From Urinicoccus timonensis (GTDB lineage Bacteria; Bacillota; Clostridia; Tissierellales; Peptoniphilaceae), in the NCBI RefSeq assembly GCF_900232945.1, contig NZ_OCTU01000001.1, positions 809,899 through 873,898 of the forward strand: a DNA stretch of 64,000 bases, in the 5' to 3' direction. Of the stretch, positions 19,903 through 29,435 are shown piece by piece (positions within the stretch are counted from its first letter, which is position 1; every line of letters starts with the position of its first letter). The translations under genes and the position numbers were made by a program. A model generated the notes under the pieces. The model ran no database searches, was not told where the DNA came from, and worked only from the letters and a program-made list of their open reading frames with translations.

Positions 19903-20523
19903 TTAGTACACCTCCTGAATTTTATTTAATGCTTCTTGATCAAGAATCAAAGAATCATATTTCAATAAATCATATACATTGATGCTTTGGATATTTAAAA
20001 CCTTAACTCCAGCAATGTTTTTCGCTGCACGAGCAACGCTTTCGTTGCCTTCTCCTACTAGGATTAAGGATTTTTTAGCAGCATTTAAAGCCTTAAGGGC
20101 TTGAGCCATTGCTTTAGTCTTTGCTTCTTCAAGTTTTAAAGCATCTACAAGAATTAGTTCATTTTCTTGAACTTTAGAAGTTAAAACACTTCTTAAAGCA
20201 AGTCTTTTAACCTTCTTAGGTGTTGTATAGGAATAATCTCTTGGCTTTGGTGCAAAAACAACACCGCCACCCTTCCATTGTGGAGAGCGGATGGATCCTT
20301 GACGAGCACGTCCAGTTCCTTTTTGTCTCCAAGGTTTGCGTCCACCGCCACGAACTTCAGCACGTGTTTTAGCTGATTGGGTTCCTTGACGACGGTTTGC
20401 CAATATATTTTTAACTACTAAATATACTGCATGTTCATTCACTTCAACGTCAAAAATGTCCTTTTTTAACTCAACTTCTTGGATGGACTTGCCTTCCATA
20501 TTGAGCATTTGAATTTTAGGCAT
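19903..20523 (-). CDS. rplD: Large-subunit ribosomal protein L4
   Basis: 206 residues. The extended loop has [21 protein letters not shown] and [22 protein letters not shown]. In some bacteria L4 represses the S10 operon through the mRNA leader; the structured leader upstream of rpsJ would be a candidate target. Confidence 0.98.
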   Translation of the reverse strand: MPKIQMLNMEGKSIQEVELKKDIFDVEVNEHAVYLVVKNILANRRQGTQSAKTRAEVRGGGRKPWRQKGTGRARQGSIRSPQWKGGGVVFAPKPRDYSYTTPKKVKRLALRSVLTSKVQENELILVDALKLEEAKTKAMAQALKALNAAKKSLILVGEGNESVARAAKNIAGVKVLNIQSINVYDLLKYDSLILDQEALNKIQEVY

Positions 20524-20545
20524 ATTCGGTTCCTCCTTCCAAGCT

Positions 20546-21178
20546 TTATTCTACGTTTTTAACAGTTTCTTTAACTGCTACAAGACCTTTTTTAGGGCCT
20601 GGGATTGCACCTTTAACAAGAAGGACGCCAGTTTCTACATCAACGCGAATAACTTCTAAGTTTTGAACAGTTACTCTTTCGTTGCCCATCTTTCCTGCCA
20701 TGCGATGGCCTTTCCAAACCTTGCCTGGATATGAAGCTGCCCCCATACCACCTGGCATACGGTGGAATTTAGAACCGTGTGTTTCACGACCCCGACCAAA
20801 GTGGTGGCGTTTAATAACACCAGCTGTTCCCTTACCCTTGCTTGTTCCGGTAACATCAACCTTGTCTCCGGCTGCAAAGATGTCTACTTTAATTTCATCG
20901 CCAACATTGTAGCTGTCTACATCGTCTGTTCTGAATTCTCTTAAGTGTTTGCGGTAGTCAACACCGGCCTTGTCAAAGTGGCCCTTCATTGGCTTGTTGA
21001 CCTTTTTTTCTTTTACAGCACCAGATGCAACTTGGATTGCATTGTAACCATCTGTTTCAACAGTTTTCTTTTGAACTACAATTTGTGGTTCCATTTCAAT
21101 GACTGTTACAGGTACTACTGTGCCGTTTTCATCAAAAAGCTGGGTCATTCCTAGCTTTTTGCCAATCATGTACTTCAT
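20546..21178 (-). CDS. rplC: Large-subunit ribosomal protein L3
   Basis: 210 residues from the ATG at 21178, which follows AGGAGGTGCAGGAA and gives the standard [15 protein letters not shown] start; a longer upstream frame lacks a site. [20 protein letters not shown] is the conserved central loop reaching the peptidyl transferase centre. L3 starts 50S assembly with L24. Confidence 0.97.
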   Translation of the reverse strand: MKYMIGKKLGMTQLFDENGTVVPVTVIEMEPQIVVQKKTVETDGYNAIQVASGAVKEKKVNKPMKGHFDKAGVDYRKHLREFRTDDVDSYNVGDEIKVDIFAAGDKVDVTGTSKGKGTAGVIKRHHFGRGRETHGSKFHRMPGGMGAASYPGKVWKGHRMAGKMGNERVTVQNLEVIRVDVETGVLLVKGAIPGPKKGLVAVKETVKNVE

Positions 21179-21242
21179 TTCCTGCACCTCCTGAGTGATA
21201 GCGGATTGCCTAGGCAATCATAACCAAAGATATTTATGAAAT

Positions 21243-21554
21243 TTATAATTTTATTTCAATATCTACGCCTGCAGGTAGATTTAATTTCATTAAAGAATCT
21301 ACCGTTTTTTGATTTGGATTTGTAATGTCGATTAAGCGTTTGTGGGTTCTTTGTTCAAACTGTTCCCGACTATCCTTATGTTTGTGAACTGAACGTAAAA
21401 TAGTGATAACCTCTTTGTCTGTTGGAAGAGGGATTGGGCCGGATACTTGTGCTCCTGTGGCCTTGGAAGCCTCTACTATACGTTTAGCTGAATTGTCTAA
21501 AACCTCATGATCATAGGCTTTAAGACGGATACGAATTTTTTGTTTCTTTGACAT
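21243..21554 (-). CDS. rpsJ: Small-subunit ribosomal protein S10
   Basis: 103 residues. [23 protein letters not shown] and [35 protein letters not shown] are diagnostic segments. S10 is part of the 30S head and also acts in transcription antitermination with NusB. It is the first gene of the superoperon, after a leader of about 190 nt. Confidence 0.98.
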   Translation of the reverse strand: MSKKQKIRIRLKAYDHEVLDNSAKRIVEASKATGAQVSGPIPLPTDKEVITILRSVHKHKDSREQFEQRTHKRLIDITNPNQKTVDSLMKLNLPAGVDIEIKL

Positions 21555-21594
21555 AATTCTCCTCCTAAAGTATTTGCTTTGCGAGAAGGGGTCC

Positions 21595-21620
21595 CATACA
21601 CCCAGCCGGGTGTATCATCT
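21595..21620 (-). promoter_or_regulatory. Hairpin in the rpsJ leader
   Basis: ATACACCC-GGCT-GGGTGTAT forms an 8-bp stem about 45 nt before the rpsJ start, downstream of the attenuator-like structure. It could be an anti-terminator partner or a ribosomal-protein binding hairpin. Confidence 0.45.
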
Positions 21621-21628
21621 CTTCCGAA

Positions 21629-21688
21629 ATAAAAAAGGGATCCTTCGCAGAAGATCATGTCTTCTACTTCTCCACAATAATTCCCTTA
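21629..21688 (-). promoter_or_regulatory. Attenuator-like terminator in the superoperon leader
   Basis: On the minus strand AAGGGAAT pairs with ATCCCTT, enclosing an inner hairpin GAAGA-CATGA-TCTTC, and is followed directly by a TTTTTT run, all between the promoter and rpsJ. This arrangement fits transcription attenuation of the ribosomal operon, possibly sensed by a ribosomal protein such as L4; the effector is not shown by sequence. Confidence 0.55.
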
Positions 21689-21750
21689 AGTGACCTTGGC
21701 CCTCAAGCAACCTATTGCTTCTTCGCAATGTCAATTAATCATACCCTAGT

Positions 21751-21779
21751 AGTATAGTTGAATATACAAGTTATTTCAA
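21751..21779 (-). promoter_or_regulatory. Main promoter of the S10-spc-alpha superoperon
   Basis: TTGAAA (21774-21779), exactly 17 bp, then TATACT (21751-21756) on the minus strand. This near-consensus sigma-A promoter starts a leader of about 190 nt before rpsJ. The 311-nt stretch 21555-21865 holds only this promoter, the leader structures and the pyk 3' inverted repeat. Confidence 0.8.
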
Positions 21780-21832
21780 GGGTATTTTCAAAAAAAGATA
21801 AAAGTTTTTTATTTTTGAACAATGTATTTTAT

Positions 21833-21862
21833 TTTGGGGCCAAGTTTTCTTGACCCCAAGTT
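21833..21862 (-). terminator. Inverted repeat at the end of pyk
   Basis: CTTGGGGTCAAG-AAAA-CTTGGCCCCAA gives a strong 11-bp stem just after the pyk stop, but the following minus-strand sequence is A-rich rather than T-rich. It may protect the 3' end or be a weak terminator. Confidence 0.4.
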
Positions 21863-21865
21863 TGA

Positions 21866-23614
21866 TTATAGGTCTACCTTGCCGGCAAAGACTTGTCCTG
21901 TTGTGGCATTCACAGTGACAATTTGCCCGTTTTCTAGTTTTTCATCCAGGTCTTTTAGGGCCACGATGGTGGGGATTCCCAAGTCAAGACCCAGGACTGC
22001 AGAAGGACTGGTGAGACCCTCTTCTTGAGATAAAAGTCCTCCTGCCCTTTGGATATAGGCTGCCAGGTCTTTATGGCAAGCTTTTATAGCTATAATATCT
22101 CCATCTTGGAAGTTGGCTTCAAAATATTCTAGGTCTTGGGTGAAAATCACTTTTCCAACAGCCTTGCCTCCTCCAATGCCTTGGCCCTTGGTCAAGGTAT
22201 GGGCTACAGACAGGACCTGGATCATGTTGGTGGTGCCACTGACCCCTACTGGTAGACCGGCTGTCAGAACTACCAAGTCCCCTTCTTTAATGAAGGATTC
22301 TTCCAGGGCCCTTCTTACGGCTGTCGATAAAACCTCGTCTGTTGAGGATCCATAGGGGGCCTCCAGGGCAAAGACACCAAAGTCTAGGGCGCACTGCCTT
22401 TGGACTTGGGGGCTAGTGGTAACAGCAATAATGGGTACCCGGGGGTGGAATTTAGAAATGGCCCGGCTGGTATAGCCACTGGATGTGGCTGTAATAATGG
22501 CCTTGGCTCCCAGGTCCCGGGCTATGATACAGGTGGATTGACTAATGGCATGGGTGGTGTTGGTCCGACCCTTGGGCTTGGCCTTGAGGCTCTTGTCATA
22601 GTCCATGTATTCTTCTGTCCGGATGGCAATCCGGTTCATAGTGGTTACAGCCAGGATGGGATATTTGCCTGAAGCCGTTTCTCCCGAAAGCATAATAGCT
22701 GAAGTCCCATCCAGGATGGCATTGGCTACGTCTGTCACCTCAGCCCGGGTGGGTCTGGGGTTACGAATCATGGAGTCCAGCATCTGGGTTGCCGTAATAA
22801 CAGGCTTACTGGCATCAATGCACTTTTGGATGAGGGTTTTTTGTACCAGGGGAACTTCTTCCGGATCAATTTCTACCCCCATGTCTCCCCGGGCAATCAT
22901 AATTCCATCGGAAGCCTGGATAATGGCATCCATGTTTTCCACACCCTCCTTGGATTCAATTTTTGAAATCAAACGGATGTGGGCTCCCCCATGGTCCTCC
23001 AGGACCTGGCGAATGGCATAAACATCTTCTGCCTTTCGAATAAAGGAAGGGGCTATAAAGTCCACCTCCTCTTGGATGCCAAATTGAATGTCTTCCTTGT
23101 CCTTGGCTGTCAGAGATTCCAGCTTTAATTTGACCCCAGGAAGGTTGACTCCCTTATGGTCTTCTAGTTTTCCTTCATTTAATACAATGGTTTTAATGAG
23201 GTCCTTGCTTTTTTCAATGACCCTTAAGTCCACCAGGCCATCATCAATGAGGATATGGTCTCCCACCTGGATGTCCTGGGAAAGATTTTTATAGCTGATG
23301 CTAACCCCTTTTTGGTCTCCCAGGCGGTCATCCATGTAGAGGTTAAAACGGTCCCCTACTTCCAGCTGGCAAGATCCTCCTTGGAAGTTACCAAGACGGA
23401 TTTCTGGTCCCTTGGTATCCAAGAGGATGGCAATGGGCTTATTTAATTCTTCTCTTAGGACCTTGACCTTCCGGATCATTTCCCGGTGTTGGTCATGGTC
23501 TCCATGGGAAAAGTTTAAACGGCAGACATTGACTCCGTTTAAAAAGAGCTCTTTTAAGACTTCAGGGCTGGAAGATGCCGGTCCCAAAGTGGCCACAATT
23601 TTTGTTTTCTTCAT
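21866..23614 (-). CDS. pyk: Pyruvate kinase with extra C-terminal domain
   Basis: 582 residues. The catalytic core (1-470) has TKIVATLGPASSSPEVL, LLDTKGPEIRLGNF, ISKIESKEGVENMDAI and IMIARGDMGVEI; it makes pyruvate and ATP from PEP and ADP. Residues about 475-582 are the extra PEP-utiliser-like mobile domain found in Bacillus-type enzymes. In related domains a TSH motif carries the His; here the sequence reads LTSPSAV with Pro537, so phosphotransfer through this domain is not expected. It follows pfkA by 15 bp. Confidence 0.96.
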   Translation of the reverse strand: MKKTKIVATLGPASSSPEVLKELFLNGVNVCRLNFSHGDHDQHREMIRKVKVLREELNKPIAILLDTKGPEIRLGNFQGGSCQLEVGDRFNLYMDDRLGDQKGVSISYKNLSQDIQVGDHILIDDGLVDLRVIEKSKDLIKTIVLNEGKLEDHKGVNLPGVKLKLESLTAKDKEDIQFGIQEEVDFIAPSFIRKAEDVYAIRQVLEDHGGAHIRLISKIESKEGVENMDAIIQASDGIMIARGDMGVEIDPEEVPLVQKTLIQKCIDASKPVITATQMLDSMIRNPRPTRAEVTDVANAILDGTSAIMLSGETASGKYPILAVTTMNRIAIRTEEYMDYDKSLKAKPKGRTNTTHAISQSTCIIARDLGAKAIITATSSGYTSRAISKFHPRVPIIAVTTSPQVQRQCALDFGVFALEAPYGSSTDEVLSTAVRRALEESFIKEGDLVVLTAGLPVGVSGTTNMIQVLSVAHTLTKGQGIGGGKAVGKVIFTQDLEYFEANFQDGDIIAIKACHKDLAAYIQRAGGLLSQEEGLTSPSAVLGLDLGIPTIVALKDLDEKLENGQIVTVNATTGQVFAGKVDL

Positions 23615-23629
23615 TATATATATAACCTC

Positions 23630-24589
23630 CTAGATGGACACCATTTGTAATTCTTGGTAGAGGGTTTGAGAAAAAGCCTTCTTAACCTCCAAAGCCTCTT
23701 CCAGGTCAAAAACCTGGGCCCGGTTATTTTTAAATCCCATAGCCAGGGCTCCCTTGGCTTCTTCCAGGGCCAAGACACCTTGGGCCCCAAGATTGGTCGC
23801 CATAATCCGGTCAGAGATGTTGGGGCTTCCTCCCCTTTGGACATAGCCTAAAATAGTCACCTTGGTTTCCACATCGGTTTGGTTTTGAATTTCCTTGGCT
23901 AGTTTATAGGGGTCCTTAATGCCTTCGGTTTGGAGGATAATGTGGTGCCTCTTGCCCCGTTTTTTTCCTCTTAAGATTTTTTGGATAATCTGGTCTAAGG
24001 AGGCTTCTTCTTCAGGGACAATGATGCTTTCTGCCCCACCACTAATACCGGCATAAAGGGCTAGGTCTCCACAGGTCCTCCCCATGACTTCAATAATATG
24101 TCCCCGGTCATGGGAGGAGGAGGTGTCTCGGATCCGTCCAATGGCTTCTGTGATGGTCTCAACTGCGGTAAAAAAACCGATGGTGTAGTCTGTATAGCCC
24201 AGGTCATTGTCAATGGTGCAGGGGATGCCTAAGACATCCACCCCTTCCTCTGCCAGGGCCAGGGCACCCTTGAAACTTCCGTCTCCTCCCAGGACAATGA
24301 CCTTGTCAATGCCATGTTGGTCCAAGACTTTTAAGGCTTTTTTTCTTCCTTCTTCCTTCTCAAAGGCAGGACAACGACTGGTTCCTAAAATGGTGCCTCC
24401 CCGGTGGATAATATCTGCCACAGAGGATAGACCCAGGAGCTTAATTTCATCATCTACCAGGCCCTGGTAGCCCGAATAAATTCCCAGGGGCTCATGACCA
24501 CGATAGATGGCTGTTCTTACCACAGACCGTATGGCCGCATTCATACCGGGAGAATCTCCACCACTTGTCAATATCCCAATCCGACTCAT
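23630..24589 (-). CDS. pfkA: ATP-dependent 6-phosphofructokinase
   Basis: 319 residues, standard bacterial size. ATP-binding GGDSPGMNAAIR (about 10-21), the GGDGSFKGA block near 102 and the catalytic TIDNDL segment near 125 are present, with MGRTCGDLALYAGISGGAES forming the fructose-6-phosphate site. It commits sugar to glycolysis. The dnaE-pfkA-pyk order, with 8 and 15 bp gaps, is a conserved Firmicute arrangement. Confidence 0.97.
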   Translation of the reverse strand: MSRIGILTSGGDSPGMNAAIRSVVRTAIYRGHEPLGIYSGYQGLVDDEIKLLGLSSVADIIHRGGTILGTSRCPAFEKEEGRKKALKVLDQHGIDKVIVLGGDGSFKGALALAEEGVDVLGIPCTIDNDLGYTDYTIGFFTAVETITEAIGRIRDTSSSHDRGHIIEVMGRTCGDLALYAGISGGAESIIVPEEEASLDQIIQKILRGKKRGKRHHIILQTEGIKDPYKLAKEIQNQTDVETKVTILGYVQRGGSPNISDRIMATNLGAQGVLALEEAKGALAMGFKNNRAQVFDLEEALEVKKAFSQTLYQELQMVSI

Positions 24590-24597
24590 CTTTCCTC

Positions 24598-27500
24598 CTA
24601 TTTCACAACAACATTATCTTCAACTTTATAATATTTACCCAATTCCTGAGTGAAGTCTTCTAATTTTTCCAAGTTAATGTTGGATCCTTGGTCTAGTCCC
24701 AGGGCTCTTCCTTCTTTTTGCCCGTAAAGGACCACATTGGACTGGCCAGGATATTTTTTACAAAGGGTCTGGACTTGCCGGATGGTTCCCTCTTCTAGGT
24801 CAGGAAGGCGCAAATAGACTTTTTGGTCAGACATTTGCATAAGGGGACTCAGGTCTCGGACCAAGAGCTTCAGTTCGTTTTTTTCATCCATTTGGAGCCG
24901 TCCTCGGACCAGGACTACAGCATCGTCTTGGATAAGTTTTTGGTAGCCCTCATAGGTAGAGGGGAAAAAGACACATTCCAGGCTTCCAGCCAGGTCTTCC
25001 AATTGACCAAAGGCCATGAGTTTGTTCTTTTTAGTAATCAGGGTCTTTACCTGGCTCAAAAGACCACCCAGCCGGACCGGAAGTCCATCCAGGTTGTCTT
25101 CTCCCTGGGCCATTTCCAAGAGTTCGGCAATGCTATGGCTGGTCCAGGTCTTTAAAGATTGCTTATAGGCATCCAGGGGGTGGCCAGAAACATAAATTCC
25201 CAGGACCTCCCTTTCCATGTTCAAGAGATCCTTGCTGGGAAATTCCTTGATCTTGGGAAGGTCCTCCTTGGTCTCATCTTCCATATCGAAGAGGGAAGTT
25301 TGGCCCTTGATGTTTCGTTTGCTTTGGTCATGGACCGCCGACAGCATGGATTCATAGCAGGCCATGTACTGGGCCCGGTTGCCTCCTAGGCTGGCCAGGG
25401 CTCCACCCCGAATGAGGTTTTCCAAGGCCTTGCGGTTGATCCCCCCACTCTCTTCTTCCTCGGTTCTTTCCAGAAGGTCGGTTAGGCTGGTGTAGGGGCC
25501 TTTTTCCCGTCCATGTACAATGGATTCAATCACATTGGTCCCTACATTTTTAATCCCCCTTAAGCCATAGCGGATCTTGCCCTGGCTCACGGTAAATTTT
25601 TCAAAACTTTCATTGACATCGGGAGGGAGAATTTCTATGCCCAGCCGGTTACATTCTTCAATATAGAGGGCCATCTGGGTGGAATTATTCATAAAAGAAG
25701 AAATTTGCGCCGCCATAAATTCCACAGGATAATAATATTTTAAATAGGCCGTCCGATAGGCTACAACGGCATAGGCCACAGAATGAGACTTGTTAAAGGC
25801 GTAGTTGGCAAAGTCAATCATAAGGTCGTAGATTTGGTTGGCACTTTTTTCGTCCACTCCCCGACGGATGGCTCCATCCACCAAGACTTGGTCTCCTTGG
25901 CTTTGACCATAGATAAAGTTTTGCCGTTCTTCTTCCATGACCTTCATCTTTTTCTTACTCATGGCCCGACGGACCAGGTCTGCCCTTCCCAGGGAGTAGC
26001 CTCCGATTTTTTGGACAATTTCCATGACCTGTTCTTGGTAGACGATACAACCATAGGTAACATTTAAGATGGGTTCTAACTTGTCATGGAGGTAGGAAAT
26101 TTGGTCTGGGTCGTGTTTAGACCGGCAGAATTTTGGAATTTGGTCCATGGGTCCCGGCCGGTAGAGGGAGTTGGCTGCCACCAAGTCTTCAAATTGGTTG
26201 GGCCTAAGTTCCTTTAAAAAACTCCGCATACCGGGCTTTTCAAATTGAAAGACTCCCAGGGTGTTGCCCTTGGCAAACATGTCCAAGACCTTGGGGTCAT
26301 TGTAGTCCAACTTAGAAAGGTCAATGTCCACCCCATGATTTTCCTTAATGAGGTTTAGGGCATCCCGGATTACCGTCAGGGTTCTGAGACCCAAAAAGTC
26401 CATCTTTAAGAGGCCCAGCTCTTCTAGCTCAATCATGTTAAACTGGGTGGCGATAATGTCTCCATTCCGAGTCAGGGGCACCACGTCATTTAGGGGCTCC
26501 TTGGAAATCACAACTCCGGCTGCATGGGTGGAGGTATGTCGGGGTAGGCCTTCCACCAGTCTGGAAAGGTCAATCAGTTCTTTAACCTGGCTATCTTGGT
26601 CCATTTCTCTTTTCAAGTCCTCAGACAGGTCCAGGGCCCTTTCAATGGTCATGTTTAATTGGTTGGGGATGAGTTTGGCAATATAGTCCACCCGGCCATA
26701 GGGTAGGTCCATCACCCGGCCCACGTCCCGGATGGCTCCCCGGGCCCCCATGGTACCAAAGGTAACAATTTGGGCTACATGGTCCTTACCATACTTTTCC
26801 GTTACATAGTCTATGACTTCTTCCCGGCGTTCATAGCAAAAGTCGATATCAATATCTGGCATGGACACCCGTTCAGGGTTTAAAAAGCGTTCAAAGAGCA
26901 GGTCAAACTTCAAGGGGTCTACGTCGATAATTTTTAAGGCGTAAGAAACAATGGACCCAGCTGCCGATCCCCGGCCCGGCCCTACCATAATCTTATTTTC
27001 CTTGGCAAAGCGGATAAAGTCCCAGACAATTAAAAAATAATCGGTATAGCCCATGGAGTTGATGGTATCCAACTCGTATTCCACCCGGTCCAGGATTTCT
27101 TGGCTTAAGACCTGGTATCTTTCCTCCAAACCTTGGAAGGTCAGTTCTCTTAAATAGTCCACATTGGTCTTACCCTCTGGCAGGGTAAAGCTGGGTAGGT
27201 GGAGCTGGTGGAAGGTCAGGGTCACATTACAGCGCTGGGCAATTTTTACTGTATTTTCCAGGGCCTGGCCATCATCAGGAAAGAGGTCAGCCATTTCTTC
27301 CGGGCTTTTTAGGTAAAATTCGTCACTGGGAAACTTCATCCTATCTTCATCTGCCAGGGTGGTTCCCGTTTGGATACACAAGAGGGCATCATGGGCCTTG
27401 GCGTCTTCCTTGTAAAGATAGTGGGAGTCATTGCTGGCAATAAGCCCCAAGCCCGTTTCCATGGAGAGTTTTCTCAAATATTGGTTGACCTTTTTTTGCT

Positions 27501-28041
27501 GGGGCATGCCATGGTCCTGGAGCTCCAAGAAAAAAGAATCCGGTCCAAAAATCTCCTTGTATTCTTCTGCTACTTCCTTAGCCTTTTGGTATTGGTCCTG
27601 GAGGAGGTATTGTTGGACCTCCCCACCCAGGCAGGCAGAAGTGGCAATGAGGCCCTCTGCATGTTGGGCCAAGACCTCCTTATCAATACGAGGCTTGTAG
27701 TAAAAGCCGTCTACAAAGCCAAAGGACACCAGCTTCATCAGATTTTGATAGCCCACTTGGTTTTCTGCCAAGAGGATGAGGTGGTAGCGCCTTTGCCTGG
27801 GGTCTCGGTCCTTCAAGGACCCATTGACCAGGTAGACCTCGCAGCCCAGGATGGGTTTAATCCCCTCTTCCATACAGGCCTTGTAAAAGGCCACAGCCCC
27901 GTACATATTGCCATGGTCTGTCAAGGCCAGGGCATCCATGCCAAGTTCCTTGGCCCTTTTGGCCAATTGGCTAATCCGGGCAGACCCGTCTAAAAGACTG
28001 TATTCACTATGGACATGTAGGTGGACAAAAGACGTCTTCAT
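24598..28041 (-). CDS. dnaE: DNA polymerase III alpha subunit (DnaE)
   Basis: 1147 residues. N-terminal PHP domain (about 1-210) with HLHVHSEYSLLDG and LTDHGNMYG intact; palm with GPGRGSAAGSIVSYAL and catalytic PDIDIDF; thumb/fingers with RPGPMDQIPKF; C-terminal OB fold around 985-1070. This is the DnaE type rather than PolC, which Firmicutes also carry and which is not in this window. The start ATG follows AGAAAGG, weaker than at neighbours. Confidence 0.97.
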   Translation of the reverse strand: MKTSFVHLHVHSEYSLLDGSARISQLAKRAKELGMDALALTDHGNMYGAVAFYKACMEEGIKPILGCEVYLVNGSLKDRDPRQRRYHLILLAENQVGYQNLMKLVSFGFVDGFYYKPRIDKEVLAQHAEGLIATSACLGGEVQQYLLQDQYQKAKEVAEEYKEIFGPDSFFLELQDHGMPQQKKVNQYLRKLSMETGLGLIASNDSHYLYKEDAKAHDALLCIQTGTTLADEDRMKFPSDEFYLKSPEEMADLFPDDGQALENTVKIAQRCNVTLTFHQLHLPSFTLPEGKTNVDYLRELTFQGLEERYQVLSQEILDRVEYELDTINSMGYTDYFLIVWDFIRFAKENKIMVGPGRGSAAGSIVSYALKIIDVDPLKFDLLFERFLNPERVSMPDIDIDFCYERREEVIDYVTEKYGKDHVAQIVTFGTMGARGAIRDVGRVMDLPYGRVDYIAKLIPNQLNMTIERALDLSEDLKREMDQDSQVKELIDLSRLVEGLPRHTSTHAAGVVISKEPLNDVVPLTRNGDIIATQFNMIELEELGLLKMDFLGLRTLTVIRDALNLIKENHGVDIDLSKLDYNDPKVLDMFAKGNTLGVFQFEKPGMRSFLKELRPNQFEDLVAANSLYRPGPMDQIPKFCRSKHDPDQISYLHDKLEPILNVTYGCIVYQEQVMEIVQKIGGYSLGRADLVRRAMSKKKMKVMEEERQNFIYGQSQGDQVLVDGAIRRGVDEKSANQIYDLMIDFANYAFNKSHSVAYAVVAYRTAYLKYYYPVEFMAAQISSFMNNSTQMALYIEECNRLGIEILPPDVNESFEKFTVSQGKIRYGLRGIKNVGTNVIESIVHGREKGPYTSLTDLLERTEEEESGGINRKALENLIRGGALASLGGNRAQYMACYESMLSAVHDQSKRNIKGQTSLFDMEDETKEDLPKIKEFPSKDLLNMEREVLGIYVSGHPLDAYKQSLKTWTSHSIAELLEMAQGEDNLDGLPVRLGGLLSQVKTLITKKNKLMAFGQLEDLAGSLECVFFPSTYEGYQKLIQDDAVVLVRGRLQMDEKNELKLLVRDLSPLMQMSDQKVYLRLPDLEEGTIRQVQTLCKKYPGQSNVVLYGQKEGRALGLDQGSNINLEKLEDFTQELGKYYKVEDNVVVK

Positions 28042-28054
28042 AATTAAACCTTTC

Positions 28055-28093
28055 TAAAATAAAAGAGTTTTAACAGTCCCCCATTAAAACTCT
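28055..28093 (-). terminator. Terminator between the HPr gene and dnaE
   Basis: AGAGTTTTAA pairs with TTAAAACTCT across a 10-nt loop and is followed on the minus strand by TTTTATTTT. It lies 6 bp after the HPr stop and ends the murB-HPr cluster. Confidence 0.7.
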
Positions 28094-28098
28094 CCGAA

Positions 28099-28362
28099 TT
28101 ACATTTCAAAATTATCTTCAATTAATTTTGCCAGACTCTCGACAGCCTCGACTTCATCTGGTCCATCTGCTTGGATGGTTATTTTTTCACCACTATAGGC
28201 TCCTAAGGACATGATTCCTATGATACTTTTCCCATTGACAGTATCTCCGTGAGCCTTTAAGTTAATATCGGAAGAAAATCCATTGGCGCATCGAACAAAA
28301 ATCGCTGCCGCTCTTGCATGAAGTCCTTCTTTATTTTGTAATGTCATTTCTTTTTCTTTCAC
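28099..28362 (-). CDS. HPr-family phosphocarrier protein
   Basis: 87 residues. EGLHARAAA contains the phosphoryl-accepting His15, and GKSIIGIMSLGAYSG holds Ser46, the HPr kinase site, so both sites of true HPr are kept (Crh proteins lack His15). It could serve sugar PTS transport or regulation. The start is GTG at 28362, six nt after AGAGGTGA, overlapping the whiA stop by 4 nt. No HprK or enzyme I gene is present in the window, so whether this is PTS HPr or a regulatory paralogue is open. Confidence 0.9.
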   Translation of the reverse strand: MKEKEMTLQNKEGLHARAAAIFVRCANGFSSDINLKAHGDTVNGKSIIGIMSLGAYSGEKITIQADGPDEVEAVESLAKLIEDNFEM

Positions 28363-29309
28363 TTATTCTCACCTCTTAGTTTGTTCGCAATTGATTGAAT
28401 CTTCTTTAAACGATGACTCACACCACTCTTTCCCACTGTGGGATGCATCTTTTCCCCCAATTCCTTTAAACTCGAACTCGGGTTTGAAAGGCGGATTCTG
28501 GCAACTTCTTCCAGAGAATCCGGGAGTTTATCCAAGCCTATTCTTTCTTCAATAAGCTTGATGTCTTTGATTTGCCCTAAAGCGGCATTTATGGTCTTGG
28601 ACAGGTTGGCCGTTTCGCAATTGACAAGTCGGTTAACTTGGTTCCGCATATCCTTCATGACACGTACATCTTCAAAAGCTAGAACCCCTTGGTTGGACCC
28701 CATTAAGCTAAGTAAGTCTGAAATCATTTCAGCTTCTTTTAAGTAGACTATATACTCTTCTTTTCTTTTAGCTATGCTTGCTTTTAAATGAACAGTTGAC
28801 AGTAAAGACTGGATGGACTGAGCGAAAAGGCTTTGACTTGTAATAAATTCCATATGATAGGTCTTAGATGGGTTGGACAGGGTCCCGGATCCTAAAAAGG
28901 CACCCCTTAGAAAGGCTCTCTTTAAAGAGTCTGTTCTTACCAAGTAGGGGTCAATCTCATAATTGGGCATAAATACGTTTTCATTTTTTAGGAATTTTAT
29001 GTCATCTAAAAAGACCCTGGATAGGTCGTAGTCTTCCAATTGAATGTGGTAGACATTCTTTTTCTTTAATTGCTGGCTCTTTCGAACTTCAACTGTAATA
29101 TGGTCATGATATAGAGCTTTTAAAAATGAAAAAATCCGTCTTGAAGTTGCCGCATTTTCCGTTGTAAAAGACAGGCAATACTTTTGGTTGCCTAAAAAGT
29201 GAATCCGGCCACACATGGGCATAAAGCCAGCCAACTCACTTATCATCTCTTGCATGTCCTCAACCTTGACCCGGGCAATTTCATCTTTAATATCTGTTGA
29301 AAAGCTCAT
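28359..29309 (-). CDS. whiA: WhiA DNA-binding regulator
   Basis: 316 residues from the ATG at 29309, which follows AAGGTGGTGATAAG; an upstream in-frame start has no site. Residues 1-190 form the degenerate LAGLIDADG homing-endonuclease-like domain (RAFLRGAFLGSGTL) and about 220-305 the helix-turn-helix (SLEEVARIRLSNPSSSLKELGEKM). In Firmicutes WhiA influences cell division and chromosome segregation. It lies in the conserved rapZ-yvcK-whiA-HPr group but has its own promoter. Confidence 0.95.
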   Translation of the reverse strand: MSFSTDIKDEIARVKVEDMQEMISELAGFMPMCGRIHFLGNQKYCLSFTTENAATSRRIFSFLKALYHDHITVEVRKSQQLKKKNVYHIQLEDYDLSRVFLDDIKFLKNENVFMPNYEIDPYLVRTDSLKRAFLRGAFLGSGTLSNPSKTYHMEFITSQSLFAQSIQSLLSTVHLKASIAKRKEEYIVYLKEAEMISDLLSLMGSNQGVLAFEDVRVMKDMRNQVNRLVNCETANLSKTINAALGQIKDIKLIEERIGLDKLPDSLEEVARIRLSNPSSSLKELGEKMHPTVGKSGVSHRLKKIQSIANKLRGENK

Positions 29310-29346
29310 CTTATCACCACCTTTGGATTTAAGAATTGCTATTGAT

Positions 29347-29375
29347 ATTATACTATAAGGCCTTGATTCTTTCAA
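29347..29375 (-). promoter_or_regulatory. Consensus promoter of whiA-HPr
   Basis: TTGAAA (29370-29375), 17 bp, TATAAT (29347-29352) on the minus strand, about 38 bp before the whiA start codon. It gives whiA and the HPr gene expression independent of murB-rapZ-yvcK. Confidence 0.75.
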
Positions 29376-29435
29376 TGGAAATTTCCTAAATTCCCCTTAA
29401 AAAGGGACCTTCTTCCTAGAAAATCACAAATCTGT

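Noticed and set aside
27370..27993. 207-codon plus-strand open frame
   Set aside because: It lies antisense inside dnaE, which has full-length conserved motifs; no ribosome binding site supports the plus-strand frame.
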